From: Xylocopa sonorina | Taxonomy: Eukaryota; Arthropoda; Insecta; Hymenoptera; Apidae | Direction: 5' to 3' | Length of the DNA: 64,000 bases | Assembly (NCBI RefSeq): GCF_050948175.1 | Contig: NC_135199.1 | Location: 11,226,501-11,290,500, forward strand | Shown here: one piece after another, positions 12,420 to 24,925 of the stretch | Position numbering within the stretch: the first letter of the stretch is position 1 | Layout: each line of letters starts with the position of its first letter | The notes under the pieces: generated by a model | Told to the model about the DNA's origin: nothing | The model's input: the letters and a program-made list of their open reading frames with translations, nothing else | Databases searched by the model: none | Translations under genes and position numbers: made by a program

Positions 12420-15400
12420 ATGTCAAAGCGTAGCAAATTGTCTACAAGTAAAAATTGCTGTTTTTGTGGCTTATCAAAAAACAGTGAATTGGAATATGGA
12501 AAATTTTATCAACATGATGATATTCTCACACATTATTATTGTCTGGTATATAATTTACATAAGTATTGGTTTAAATAATTTTACCAATGTACTAATGTAA
12601 TCTTTTAATATATAATATCTTCTTGTAGCTTTTATCATCAAACATGCAACAAAGAGGAAATGATGATCAAGGAATTTTAGGGTTTCTAGTGAAGGATATT
12701 CGAGAAGAAGTTCGCAGAGGAAAAAGATTGGTAAAGTATATATACATAAAATAAAAAAGATAGGGAATATTAAGAATTTTAATAATATGATTTTAATTCA
12801 AAGGTATGTTCATACTGTAAAAAAGCTGGTGCCACTTTGGGATGTTGTAATGTTAAATGTAAAAAAATTTTTCATTATCCTTGTGGCCTAAGGGCTGGAA
12901 CCTTAAATCAATTTTTTGGTGAATTCAGGTACATTATATTTTACTTTGATATTATAATATTGGAACATCGAAAGCAAATACAGTATATGATATTTTTTCA
13001 GGTCATATTGTATAAAGCACAGACCTCAACAAGATATAGATAAACAAGTATTAGATGAATTGGTAAGGAGCAATGAAGTAGTATGTTATATATGTTATGA
13101 TCAAGTGGATCCTTATGACACAGTTAATACAATGTGGGCTCCATGTTGTAAGAAAAATGCATGGTTTCACAGAACGTGTGTTCAGGTAAGACAAACATAA
13201 TACAATCTCGTGCCTAATCATTGAATGGTGATTTATAAAAAATTTTCAACTTTTTTAGCAACTTGCTATGAGCGCTGGATATTTTTTCAAGTGCCCTTTA
13301 TGCAATGATAAGAAGATATTTCAGAAAGCAATGTTACAATTTGGTATTTTTATTCCAAGCCAGTATGTAAAAAACGAATTATGTACTTTGCGGAGATATG
13401 TTGTTTGAAAAATATAAAATAAAATTGTTTCCACTATATTTTTTAGAGACGCCTCTTGGGAACTTGTACCTAATGCATTTCAGGAACTTTTGTACAGACA
13501 TGATCAATGTGATGCCCCAGTATGTATTTGTCCTAAAGGTAGAAAATATACAAGTTTTAATGCGTGAGTAAACAAATATACTTATTTTATCTCTATGTGA
13601 TGCGATTGAATATTCTCTTTTTGCCTATTCTAAGTTTTAATTGTAATTTGATAGAAAATGGGAGCTAGCACTTTGTAGAACTTGTGGTTCACAAGGGATT
13701 CACATGGCTTGTGGACAACTTAAATGGGCTAATCCTATGTGGGAATGCACAGAATGTATTTCTATATTAGGTAAGTAATTAAACATTTTTTAATTCAAAT
13801 TTTCAAAAATGTTATAATATTTATTTTTATGTAGGTAAATCGAAAGAAACTGCTAATTCAGTTGCCAGTACCACAAGAGATACAGTATTACAGTATGTAT
13901 TACCTTTTTCTCATTGTTAAATGTAAATTACATTAAGTATAAATTATTACAGTATCAATGTGAACAAAAATTTGTATTGCTACATGCATATCTTAGGAAT
14001 AGTCCTGATTCTGAAGATTCTGATACTGATATTTCCGTTGGTAAAGATTCACCGATATCATTCTCATCAAACTTATTGCTTACGAGTTCTATGCCACACA
14101 TATCACCTATTAAGTTACGTCCAGGCCCTCGATCGTCCAAATTAAAACAACTTCAAAGAAATAAAGAAATACAAAAGTTAGTATTTAAAAACGATAAAAT
14201 ACTTAAATCTAAATGCATCGTATTTGATATATTTATAATATTAAAAACATATATTTATTGTTAAAACTATATAGCAATAACAAGCAAGAAATTAATGAAA
14301 TTATAAGTACTGTGTCATGTGCGACAAGTACAGGACCACACAGTTTACAGCCCACAAGTAGTAAAAGGGATGTAATGAATGCAGCATGTTCAGTAATAGA
14401 TACAGTATTACAAAGTTACAAAGATGATTTTAAATCTTCAGTAGAACATCCTATATCGCAATTGGGCACAATAGCTAGTAATATTACTTCAGTAGATAGG
14501 AATGAAAATAATGCTTTAGAGGTAAATACTTTTTCACAAATTACTTCATATAAAATGTTACAGTGCTAACAATGACGTTTATATAAAAACTCATATTTAA
14601 TACACAAACATGTAATTTTCAGATCAGTAATTGCACATTATTAAATAATACATTTAGCATTACGAAGGGTAACGAATGTGACGAAAATAATTCATATCGA
14701 TTTAAAAATAATACGATCGAACGTGATAAAAGTAGAATTTTATACAACCCTAGTCTACCAAAAGCAGAAAAATTATTAGAAAAGAGTAATTTAAATGAAA
14801 ACGATACATTTTTAACAGAAAATTTAAATATAAATAAAACTCATAATTTAAAGGAAGTCGATTCACAGAATGAAATAAAGTCTCGTGTTTCGAACGATGC
14901 AATGCAATTGAAACACGAAGATGAAGATGCTTGTACTGATTTGATTTCAAATATTAAAATTACGAATGTAATTTCATTAGCATGTGAAGAATTTGAGAAT
15001 GCATCTGTTGAAAAAAAACAGGAAACCAACATGTTTGAATACTTAACATTACAAAATGGCAATGGATTGATGAATAGTAACTCACTATCTCAATCTTTAT
15101 CTTCCCAAAATGATACTCCAGAACTGTTTTCAAAAAGAAAAATTGATACGACTACATTGAGTCCAGCAATTTCGTATGTAAATGTATCAAAAAAAATGAG
15201 AAGAAATAATGGTGTATTGACAGAAACATTACAGTCATCTAATGAAAATAATGTAGAATTTATTAATGTCAATGATTTTCCAGATGTACCTAATTTACAG
15301 AATAGAGAATTGTATACTCAAGTTAAACAAAATGGTAATATAAATGAGAATATATTGCACTTGTTTAATGAAAGAAATTCATTAGGAATGAATGCATCAA

Positions 15401-16362
15401 ATAATGTATTAAGTGATAATACTGATACTTTTGCAACCTCAATAAATAAAGAAAGCCGCGTGATGAACAGTAAAAATGAAACAATCTTAACACCTGGTAA
15501 TAATAGAGTTGATAAACAAATAAGAAATGTAAGTAATATATCCTTCAAATTGCTTTTTTTTTACTTTTTTTCTAAATCCTCAGAACAATACACTATATAT
15601 TCACATCATATATTGTTAAATATTTCTGAAGAAAATAAGATTATATTAATCTCTTACTATAATGTATAATTCATACATGACGAACATTTTCTTACGACTT
15701 ATTAATTATTTATTGATGAATAATTAGTTTTTAAGTATTATTGTTGTAATTTTTTTGAGGATTAATTTCAAAGAGAAGTAATGTCCAGGGATTGTATATG
15801 TTAATATATATCTCCCTGTACCTTTTCTTCAATGTTTCACTTGCAATTCTAACAGTGTGACGGGCATGCAGGCACCAGTCCTGCTGCTGAATCAAGGAAC
15901 AAAAGATCCACGGATGATACAAGGATTAATTGCACAAGCGAATCTCTTGAATCAAGTAAAATGTAAGCAAAGATTATTTTAAGTATTTTACATATTAAGA
16001 ATGTGTTAAAGAATGCTTTACAAATCGTAGGGTCAGTGAAAAACACGAAGTACCAAACAAATCCAACACGCTATGGCAAGAAAAAGATAGAAACACCTAT
16101 TGTAATTACTCTCGATTAATGTCCGAATATATACGCCTACGTGACCTTAAATTTCGTGTAAATAATATAAATGATTTGCAGGTAAATTTTTATTTTATGT
16201 ATAGAGTTATTATTACTATGTGTTCGAGTTTTAGTTTTTTTTTATACAGTGTTTATAATAATTACATTTTTTTATATACAGGTGATATTATACGATAAGT
16301 TTTCTGTAAATATAAAAATGAAATGTGCACCTACTGAGAACAGTACTACAACTAATACGTGA
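12420..16362 (+). CDS. pie: Extended-PHD/RING-like protein, pineapple eye / G2E3 / PHF7 type
   Basis: Nuclear zinc-finger protein of the family that includes fly pineapple eye and vertebrate PHF7 and G2E3. Fourteen exons: 12420-12545, 12629-12730, 12804-12928, 13002-13185, 13259-13362, 13447-13563, 13655-13770, 13835-13892, 13997-14176, 14275-14521, 14623-15528, 15856-15962, 16031-16181, 16282-16362. The sum is 2604 nt (867 residues). The N-terminal third holds an extended PHD (CCFCG, then CSYCKKAG, ending FRSYCIKHRP), a RING/PHD-like finger (CYICYDQVDP to CPLCND), and a further PHD (CRTCGSQGIHMACG to CTEC). The remaining ~550 residues are Asn/Ser-rich and look disordered. There is no HECT domain, unlike G2E3, so chromatin reading or RING-type ligase activity is more likely than HECT chemistry. 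The family call is strong; orthology to pie is likely. Confidence 0.85.
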
Positions 16363-17433
16363 ATGAAGAATAATATCCAGCAAAATATTTATGGAACATA
16401 GAATGAGGTTCAGGCTCGAGCATATAAAACTTGATAAAATCGTCAACAATCATAAGGGTTTGCATGTTCTTACTACTACAAATGAATAGACAAATATGGT
16501 CGAGATGTATCATCTGATATTATGTGACATCTTGGGTATTACCCATTTATCTCTGTTTTCTGCGAAATATGACGCCGACCTTGAGGAGATACTTATCTGA
16601 ATATTATTTAGTGCCCAACTGTAGGTCATCTGACTCTAACATTTGTCGGATAACTTGTAGATTCGAATTTTGAAGTTGAGCAGCCCTAATCGACTCTATC
16701 TGGGTAATGTCCATAGCACAGCATTCGATGGGGTTTTTATTTTGAGGCGACTATTTTTTACGAACTACGCTACTACGTAGTGCAGTACCATGCATATGCA
16801 TATAACATAGTACACATTTACTGTTTTATCGATGTAAAAAGTACTCTAGGTTGCTTGAAATTCTTCTAAATTAACACAAAATTCTGTTGGTGATTCTAAA
16901 TGGAATCTAATTTTGTGTATCATAGTATTTCAATGTATAAATGAAAATTATTACAATAGTAATATTACTCTGTAAAATGAAGTAATGCGACACGTTAACT
17001 TGTGATGTATTTGTAACAAGTACCATTCACATTTTAATTCAAATTTTTTTATAATAAAATTCTGTACTTCTTATTTCTAGTATTTTGAAAATTTATTATT
17101 CTTTCGATTTATTTAAGATAGAAAATATACAAAGACACAAATGCTTCATTATTTTCCAAAGTAGCTTCAAAGTTTGTTGTATTTTATTTTGCTTTGGTTA
17201 GTATAAACAAAATTTAATTAAAAATAATTTAGGAATTCCATATACTCCATTTTTTAATATTCATAGCATAAATAAAGTATAAATAAAGGCGTTCGGAGAA
17301 TTGAGTTTCCTGTAGAATATCAAATATGGAAAAAATAATATGTTACTCTTAGGTCACTTTGAAGACGTATATCGAAAACATAAAAGCAATTTTGTATTAC
17401 ATTACTGCTTCACATTTTTTATGTAAAAACATT
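16363..17433. other. Convergent 3' region between pie and EPRS
   Basis: About 1.07 kb between convergent genes, expected to hold both 3' UTRs. The first 400 bp (to about 16760) are less AT-rich than the rest and contain a small minus-strand open frame, listed separately. The remainder is AT-rich with no clear feature. Confidence 0.4.
16604..16714 (-). CDS. Possible small ORF, 36 codons, unknown
   Basis: Unrecognised. A minus-strand frame starts MDITQIESIRAAQLQ and ends ESDDLQLGTK; the frame stays open for 12 further codons upstream of the ATG. The composition (balanced Gln, Leu, Ile, Glu; helix-like) looks more protein-like than other chance frames in this AT-rich DNA, and the local base composition is richer in GC. 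It lies downstream of the EPRS stop on the same strand, so it could be a micropeptide, the last exon of an unseen gene, or chance. It is short enough that chance cannot be excluded. Confidence 0.25.
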   Translation of the reverse strand: MDITQIESIRAAQLQNSNLQVIRQMLESDDLQLGTK

Positions 17434-20400
17434 TTAGTAACTACGTCCAAAAAGTGTATAAAATTTCGGTTTGTTCTGACAATTAGGATGGATACATTTT
17501 TGTTTATCAAAAGGTACTAGTAATGGTGGTTGCTCGAAAGGAATACAAAGGCCCTTTGCACCCATTGACAATGTTCCAAGTTCCTCACCTGTATCTTCTC
17601 TACAAGAAGAAAAAAAGAGAGATAGTTGCTATTATACAAAAAAGCATTAATCATGGGACAATAATTATTTTAATAATATTTACCGCGCACTGTCTGCTTT
17701 AATGTTGTCTTCACAAGATAGTTCTCCACAAAATGGTGACAAAAGTATATTTTTCTTGTTAAGATAAGAACAAAATTCGTCCCAATTATCTGTACGTTTA
17801 ATATGATCGTTCAAATCTTTTCTTGCTCTGTTAAAAAAGTCATTTACAATATAGTATTAGTTAAGTAATTATAATATTTACAATATTATTGTAACTATTG
17901 TTCAGTTTAATTAAACTTACTTGGTAAGCATATTTTTCTGTATGTCAGACAACAATTTTTGCAGGGCATTAACTACGTCAGATCTGTTTGCAAATTTTCT
18001 TTCAGAATTGTCTCTGCGTACAAATGTAACTTGATTCTTTTCTAGATCCTTTGGCCCTAATTCGATTCTTACAGGTACACCTTTTAATTCCCAATGGTTA
18101 AACTTCCAACCAGGTGTGCGGTTACTACGATAATCTGCCTTCACTCTAAGCGTTTTATCTTTCGACAATTCATCTAATAATTTATTGCATTCGGAAAACA
18201 ATAATTCTCGTTGTTGAGATGTTGTACTAGCTGTAATACCACACGGTACTATGATGGCTTGAATACAAGCTACGTTTGGAGGCAATACTAAACCTTTATC
18301 ATCACCGTGAACCTACAAATAAAATATCAAATTATATATATTTTATTTAGAATTATTATATCAAATAGAGGATTATATACCATTATCATAACTCCAATTG
18401 TTCGAGTTGTTAGGCCCCATGAATTTTGATAGACATACGTTTTCTCATCCCCTTCTACGGTACCTTCTACTTGAATATTAAACATTTTGGAAAAATTTTG
18501 CCCAAGATGATGACTTGTCGCTCCTTGTATCGCACGACCGCTTGTTGAAATGAAAGCTTCAACGGTTGTAGTATAATCACCGCCAGCAAATTTCTCCTTT
18601 TCAGTTTTACGGCCTTTAATAACAGGCACCGCCAGTAAGTCTTCATATACTCTAGCGTACATATCTAAAATTACCATAACTTCTTCGTCAGCTTCCGTTT
18701 TAGTGGCAAAAGCGGAATGACCTTCTTGCCACAAAAATTCTCTCGTACGTAAAAATGGCTTGGGATCCTTAAATTCCCATCTCTATAATCATGACGAATA
18801 TCTTTTATTATAATAAAATTTTAAGTACAACTCAGATGCATAACTATGCAATAATTTATATTTAATACTTACAACTACATTATTCCATTGATTAAGTTTC
18901 AATGGAAGCTCAGTATCAGATTTTAACCACTTAGCATAAGCAGGATACATTACAGTTTCTGACGTCGGTCGTATAGCAACTGGTTCTGCTAAATCTGATT
19001 CTCCGCATTTCGTCACCCATGCAACTTCAGGAGCAAAATCTGTAATGTGCGCTTTCTCTTTTTCCAACACTGATCGTGTAACAAAAATTGGAAAATAACA
19101 CTCTTGAACGCCCAGCTGCGTTATTTCTTTCTCGATGTACTCTTTTATTATCTTCCAAATCGAGAAACTCCATGGACGGAGAATGTAACAACCTGACACA
19201 TCGTAATATTCTATCATACCGCTCTTAGTAATTATTTGTGAATACCATTCAAAGAAATTTTCTTCCTTTTTTGCTTCCAAACCCAATCTTGTTCCAGTTT
19301 TACCAACATCTATGTCCTTTGTAGCTTCATTTTTACTTACATCTTTATTAGTTTCATTCTTTTGTTTCTCAACTTTAGATGGATCTTCCTTTTTCTTCTT
19401 TTTAGACGACATATCAGACTTCATTGGCTTCCATTCTTCGCCGGTTAATGTTTTATAATTACTTTTTAGATTTAAAAGAATTTTTACCTCTTGATCAATA
19501 ATACTCTTATCCGCTTTAGTCTCTTTTAATTGTCTTACTTTATCTCCTTGTTTCTGTATACTTTCTAAAATCTGATCAACTGAAGTCTCATCTTTATTCG
19601 TTGCGGTATTTACTGGAGTAGCAGACGGTTTCCATTCTTTACCTGTTGCTGCTTTGTAATCAGACTTCAAGCTTAAAAGTAATTTCACTTCTTGATCGAT
19701 AATGCTTTTCTCTGCTGTTTTTGAAGCTTTCAATTGTCTTACTTTATCTCCTTGTTTCTGTATATTTTCTGAAATCTGATCAGCTGAAGTCTCATCTTTA
19801 TTCGTTACGGTATTTATTGGAGTAGCAGACGGTTCCCATTCTTTACCTGTTGCTGCTTTGTAATCAGACTTCAAAGTTAAAAGTAATTTTACTTCTTGAT
19901 CGATAGTGCTTTTCCCTGCTTTTGAAGCTTTCAATTGCCTTACTTTATCTCCTTGTTTCTGTATATTTTCTGAAATCTGATCAGCTGAGGTCTCATTTTC
20001 ATTCGTTATATTAGTTACTGAAGTAGTAGATGGTTTCCATTCTTTACCAGTTGCCGCTTTGTAATCGGCCTTCAAGTTTAGAAGTAATTTTATTTCTTGA
20101 TCGATAATGCCTTTTTCTGCTTTCGAAGTTTTTAATTGTCTCACTTTATCCCCCTGACTTTGAATTTCGTTAGATATTTTCTCTATACATGCTTTTGTTA
20201 ATATATTACTTTGTGTTAGATCTGGAGTTTTCATTTCCATCAAATCGGTACCTGTTTTCTTTTTATATTCTGATTTTAAATTCGAAAGTCGTTGCATTTC
20301 CTCTTTTACCTTTAATTGTAATTGCTTAACTTTATTTTCTTGCTGTGTAATGTCATCCAATAATTTGTTTCCGTTAGATGTTGGCGGCGATGGTTTATTT

Positions 20401-23400
20401 AAAACCATACCTGGTTTCCACTCAACACCACTAACTTTTTTGTAATCAGCTTTTAAAGCTAATAGAGTCTTTATTTCTGCATCGATTGTAGCTTTATCTG
20501 CAGTCTTCTCAGCTTTTAAAAGTCGCACTTTATCACCTTGTGCAATTACTTTTTCATTGATTATATTTGCATCCTGTGTCGTATTCTAAAAAAAAAAAGA
20601 ACAATTGATTACACAAATATGTAAAAAAAAATCGAACAATAATTAAATTTATAATTTATGATTACGAAGATAAAAATAATACGCACGTTTTTCTGTGCAA
20701 CTTCTTTAGAAGTTGATGTAACACCAGCAGATACAGACTTTGTTGCATTTGTACTATGACCATCTGGAATATGAAACAAAATTAAAGGCTGTTCTCTAGA
20801 TGAAAACGAGCTAACAGGAGCGTAAGGTACATCGCATCGAAAGAATCCTTTTCTTTGTAACTGAATTATTTCTCCTTTTTTCACGCGCTTTAATTCTACT
20901 TCTCCGAGCATTTTTATCTCTACCTGAAATATTTATTCCATTTAATCTTCTTTTTTTAAATTGATTAAAAAACAATTTATAAGAGATGAATTTATTATCA
21001 ATTAAAAGGGTAAAAAAACTTACTCTTGTATCCTTTGTGATGAAATCTTTGTAATCATCATCCTTTCCTAATACTGGTTTACTTATAATATGATTAAAGT
21101 AAACAGCATAACATGGAATTAGATTAGTTTTACTGATATTATCACTTTTATCAGAAAATATTGATAGCCACGTAATTTTTAATGTATTTTTATAATCTTT
21201 ATTCTCTAAATTTAGTTGTGCTGTTATTTGCTTGGTAACACCATTTTCTTTTTCAATTTTTTTGATCAATATATTGCCCCAATTAATGAAGGTAGCATTT
21301 TGACCTTCAATCAGCATATCTGCATCATCTTTCTCTATATACACTTGCGAACTTACAAAGACTTGTTTAGTGCCTTTTGATGGATCTTTCGGATGATTTT
21401 GTACAGTTAGCCATTCTTCTTTCGCACCGTCTATATGTACGAGAACAAGTTTATCGTAGTCCAAAGCAGTATATCTAAAAATACATTAACAAATTACTTA
21501 TATAAATATCTTTATATAAATAAAATTGTTTACATTAGCTATATACCTAATGGCAACTGGATCAATGACTTTTTTGTTAAAAGACCATATTTTATCCCAC
21601 TCCATAAAAACGACTGATCTTGAACTACCTTGAGCAATAATAAATTGTTTCAATCCTTCGACTGTCATTCCCCTTCTTAAAATACCTCTTACTGTAGGAA
21701 AACGCGGATCATCCCAGCCATCAACTAATCCTTGGTCAACAAACCAAGTCAATTTTCTTTTCGATAGAACTGTATTAGTCATATTCAACCGTGAGTATTC
21801 CCATATATAAGGCTGTCTTAATCCTAGAGCATCGATTATCCAATAAAATTGAGCATCTCTATCGTGATACTCTGTCGTACGCAAAGTATGCGTAACGTTT
21901 TCGATGGCATCAACGATAGGGCAGGCAAAATCATATGTTGGATAAACCCTAATAAAAGAAATGATACATGTATTGAATATAGAAAATATAAAATATTTAT
22001 TGTTCATTATAAATTTTTTGGAACAGAATGCACACTTGTATTTTGTTCCAGTTCGAGGATGAGGTTCTGGTTTACATCTGTAAATTGTAGGATCTCGCAA
22101 ACATCCGTTTGCCGATTCATAATCAATCTTTGCCCTGACGCAACATTCTTGACCTCTAGTAGTGCCTTGTTGCATTTCATTCCATAGTTCAAGATTCTTT
22201 TCAATAGCTGAAAGAATTAAATAAATAAGCATATTTCAATAACATTTATTTTATAAATATTTTACTATATTTTCTTAAACTTTGGAGTTTTTATACCTAC
22301 AATTATTTCTGTTCGATGACATCACTTTTTGATCACGCTGTTCTTTCATTAACTGGGCTGGAGTATCATCTACATATGCTTTATCATCTTTTATAAGTTT
22401 AGTACAGTACTCTAACATTAAATCAAAATAATCAGAAGTATGCGTAAATCGATCTGGTTTGATTTGCAGTAACTCTAAATCTTCTAAAATAGCTTTCTCA
22501 AATTCTACATTTTCCTTTGCAGGGTTTGTATCATCAAATCTCATAATGAGCTGTCCTTCAAATGCTTCTGCATAATACTGATTTAGCAAGGCTGCCTTAG
22601 CATGACCAATATGTAGGTATCCACTTGCCTCTGGTGGAAAACGTACTACGACCTGTTGAAAACAATAATGAAATTTAGAAGGGTGCATTGTACAAAGAAT
22701 AAAAGTAATGTTACAATCATAAACTACTTACTTTACCCATTTCTGCTCCAGGCAATTCGATAAATTTACCTTCTTGCTTTCTTTGTCCTGTTTGCTTACT
22801 GGCAGGTTTCTCTGTTTGTACATTACTACAAGGAGATAATTTAGCATTCTTTTTAATTGAAAGTAATGTCGCTGTAACAGCAGGCAGTGACAGCATCTGT
22901 TTATACCATCTAGTTATATTAATAAATTGTTTTTCAAACTTTGCTAAAAAGTTCTTATCCAAAAGAGCACAGAATACATGAATATCAGCTATTGTTAATT
23001 TCTTGGAGACCAGCCAAGTGGTGGTCATTAACAGGCCATTTAAGTATTTAAGTGCATCTTCTTTTAATGGATCAGATGCCAAAGGTCCATTTGTGAATGA
23101 TAACCAATGGTCAACTTCGGTCCTTTCGCGAGCATTAACACCACCTATATTAATATAACCAAAATGTTATTTAAATTAAGATATATATATATACATGTTA
23201 AACTTACCATAAAGATCTACACATGTGGTTCTGGCAAAATAACGACTGACATCATTGCTTCTTTCTCCCAATATCTTATTTTCATTATCTCTTAATCGTA
23301 CGTTTCCATTACCTTCCCAATTATCGCACCAAACTATTTCAATTTTCTCGTTGCTCTGAGAATTAATTAGTTCTGCGACTATTAGGGCAGCTGTACAAAA

Positions 23401-23412
23401 TATATTAGCCAT
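17434..23412 (-). CDS. EPRS1: Bifunctional glutamate/proline--tRNA ligase
   Basis: Charges tRNA-Glu and tRNA-Pro in the cytosol as part of the multi-synthetase complex. Twelve exons on the minus strand: 23412-23208, 23144-22732, 22652-22301, 22207-22036, 21948-21547, 21474-21024, 20923-20687, 20585-18873, 18782-18381, 18312-17921, 17827-17684, 17599-17434. The sum is 5049 nt (1682 residues). Order of parts: GST-like N-terminal domain (about 1-165); class I GluRS with HIGH in SGYLHIGHAKAA and the KMSKS-loop variant LSKRK (about 442-445) and its anticodon-binding barrels; a linker of six WHEP units (about 755-1130); and class II ProRS from about 1173 with RPTSE, the REFLWQEGH segment and a zinc-binding C-terminal domain ending FGRSY. 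It is divergent from PKD. It is complete, with no missing catalytic motif. Confidence 0.97.
19420..20560 (-). repeat. Six tandem WHEP-domain units in EPRS
   Basis: The linker between the two synthetases carries six helix-turn-helix WHEP units of about 50 residues, each with a QGDKVRQLK-like first helix and a DYKxxTGxEWKP ending. Units 3 to 6 are very similar in protein and DNA, with shared stretches encoding IQKQGDKVRQLKASK and DYKAATGKEW. Unit 2 is the most diverged and lacks part of the middle. Human EPRS has three units, and fly has six as I recall. WHEP units bind RNA and proteins. The near-identity of adjacent units points to recent duplication or conversion. Confidence 0.85.
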
Positions 23413-24925
23413 TTAATAATAATTGCACTTAAAAGAAGATGACAGATAAGAAAAATTTATGCAATTAATTCTTTCAACATCTGTTTCATGTATTATTTCT
23501 AAAATATTTCAAGTTATTATACTTGTCAAAAGTGAATTTGGAACATGTGGAACTTACTTGTTGGAGGATGTTTCGAATTAACAGTAAGCTTGTAAGTCAT
23601 TTTTATATGTTCAATTTTTGTTTGAACGAGAACTTCTCATAAATACATTCAGTTAGGTTAGAATCTCTTTTCCACGTGCACAATGGTGCCCACTTACGGT
23701 CGGTTCCACAAAACTTTCTCTAAATCTACCTATATAAATTGCACTCATATATATAGTATATAGATAACAGAAAAATGCCGAACGAGTAGGTATTTCAAAT
23801 CTGATATAAAAACAACACTTCAAATTATCATTCCATGATGCAATTAAAACTTAATTTTCACTCGTAGATTCCCAGCACTTATTGAACATGAATCGCCTCC
23901 AAATATAAATTGATAACACAGATGTAATTTAAAAAAAAAAAGGTATGCGGTGTATCGCAAAGTTTGTTTCCTATTCAACGATGCAAGAAACGAAATTCCT
24001 CATTCGATCATGATTATCATGTTTTTATTTAGGAGTAGCAAATATTTGTTTCTTTTCTCTTTAGGCGGTGGTTCAGCTTTTGAAAAGATTATCTATTTGT
24101 CTCGTTTGTTCTTTCATCGAATTGGACTTGATAATCTTTGGTAACTCTACTGTATGGCACTAGATTTTTTACGTATGTAGATGTGTAGCCGTGTACCTAT
24201 ATAAAAGGATAGATTCATTGATTCCTTTGAAATTTCCGCATAGCATTCGATAGTTTTTTAAATAAATCTCGAGTATTCTCTTCGATGCTGGAAAACTGAA
24301 ATTCATTTGTTAATCTGGACGTATATACAAGTTAACTCGGTGTATAACAATATATGTATGTTGCCTATAACAGGTAGAAGTATACGCGAAGGTGGGTCGG
24401 TCACCTGGAGATAACTGTAAAATGTCATCAACGAATGTGTGTCAGGCATAGATTTGACGCTGTTCGGTGACACTCGTGGGATCTGTTGTCACAATAATTA
24501 TGTTTCATCAAAGTTAATTCGATCGAAAGGAAAGTAAAGATACCTTGGTGCATAAATCCTTCTGTCGATTCGCTTAAATGTACGTAATAAAATTCTTGTT
24601 TAAATAAAACAATCATGCTCTATTAGTCATCTTTTTCGTTCGTGCGCTTGGAAATTCATATGGTCGGAGATGCATTTTACGTCTTCCATGGTGTTTACTA
24701 TTAAATATAATTTAACTAATGTTAAATATTGGTAAATATTTCCTCGAGTACAAACATAAAAAAAGATATATTTATGCGCACGTTTAACTTTTAATTAAAA
24801 TATCAGAAATATTGACGAATGTTGCATATAAAACGTGATGATTCGTATTATATCGTTTAAGAAAATTGAAATAGTAAAAACTTATGGATGTATGTTATTT
24901 GTGTATTGCAGATATAACAGCTAAT
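23413..24925. promoter_or_regulatory. Divergent intergenic region EPRS / PKD
   Basis: About 1.5 kb between divergent start codons. An acceptor (TATTGCAG) ends at 24911 just before the PKD ATG, so PKD has one or more upstream non-coding exons, probably within 23.7-24.4 kb; I could not fix the donor. No coding frame is supported. Confidence 0.45.

Noticed and set aside
13945..13996. Alternative acceptor for pie exon 9 (ATTACAG, about 45 bases earlier)
   Set aside because: Joined to exon 8 it throws the downstream Ser/Asp-rich frame out of phase. The acceptor ending at 13996 keeps the frame and an overall length divisible by three.
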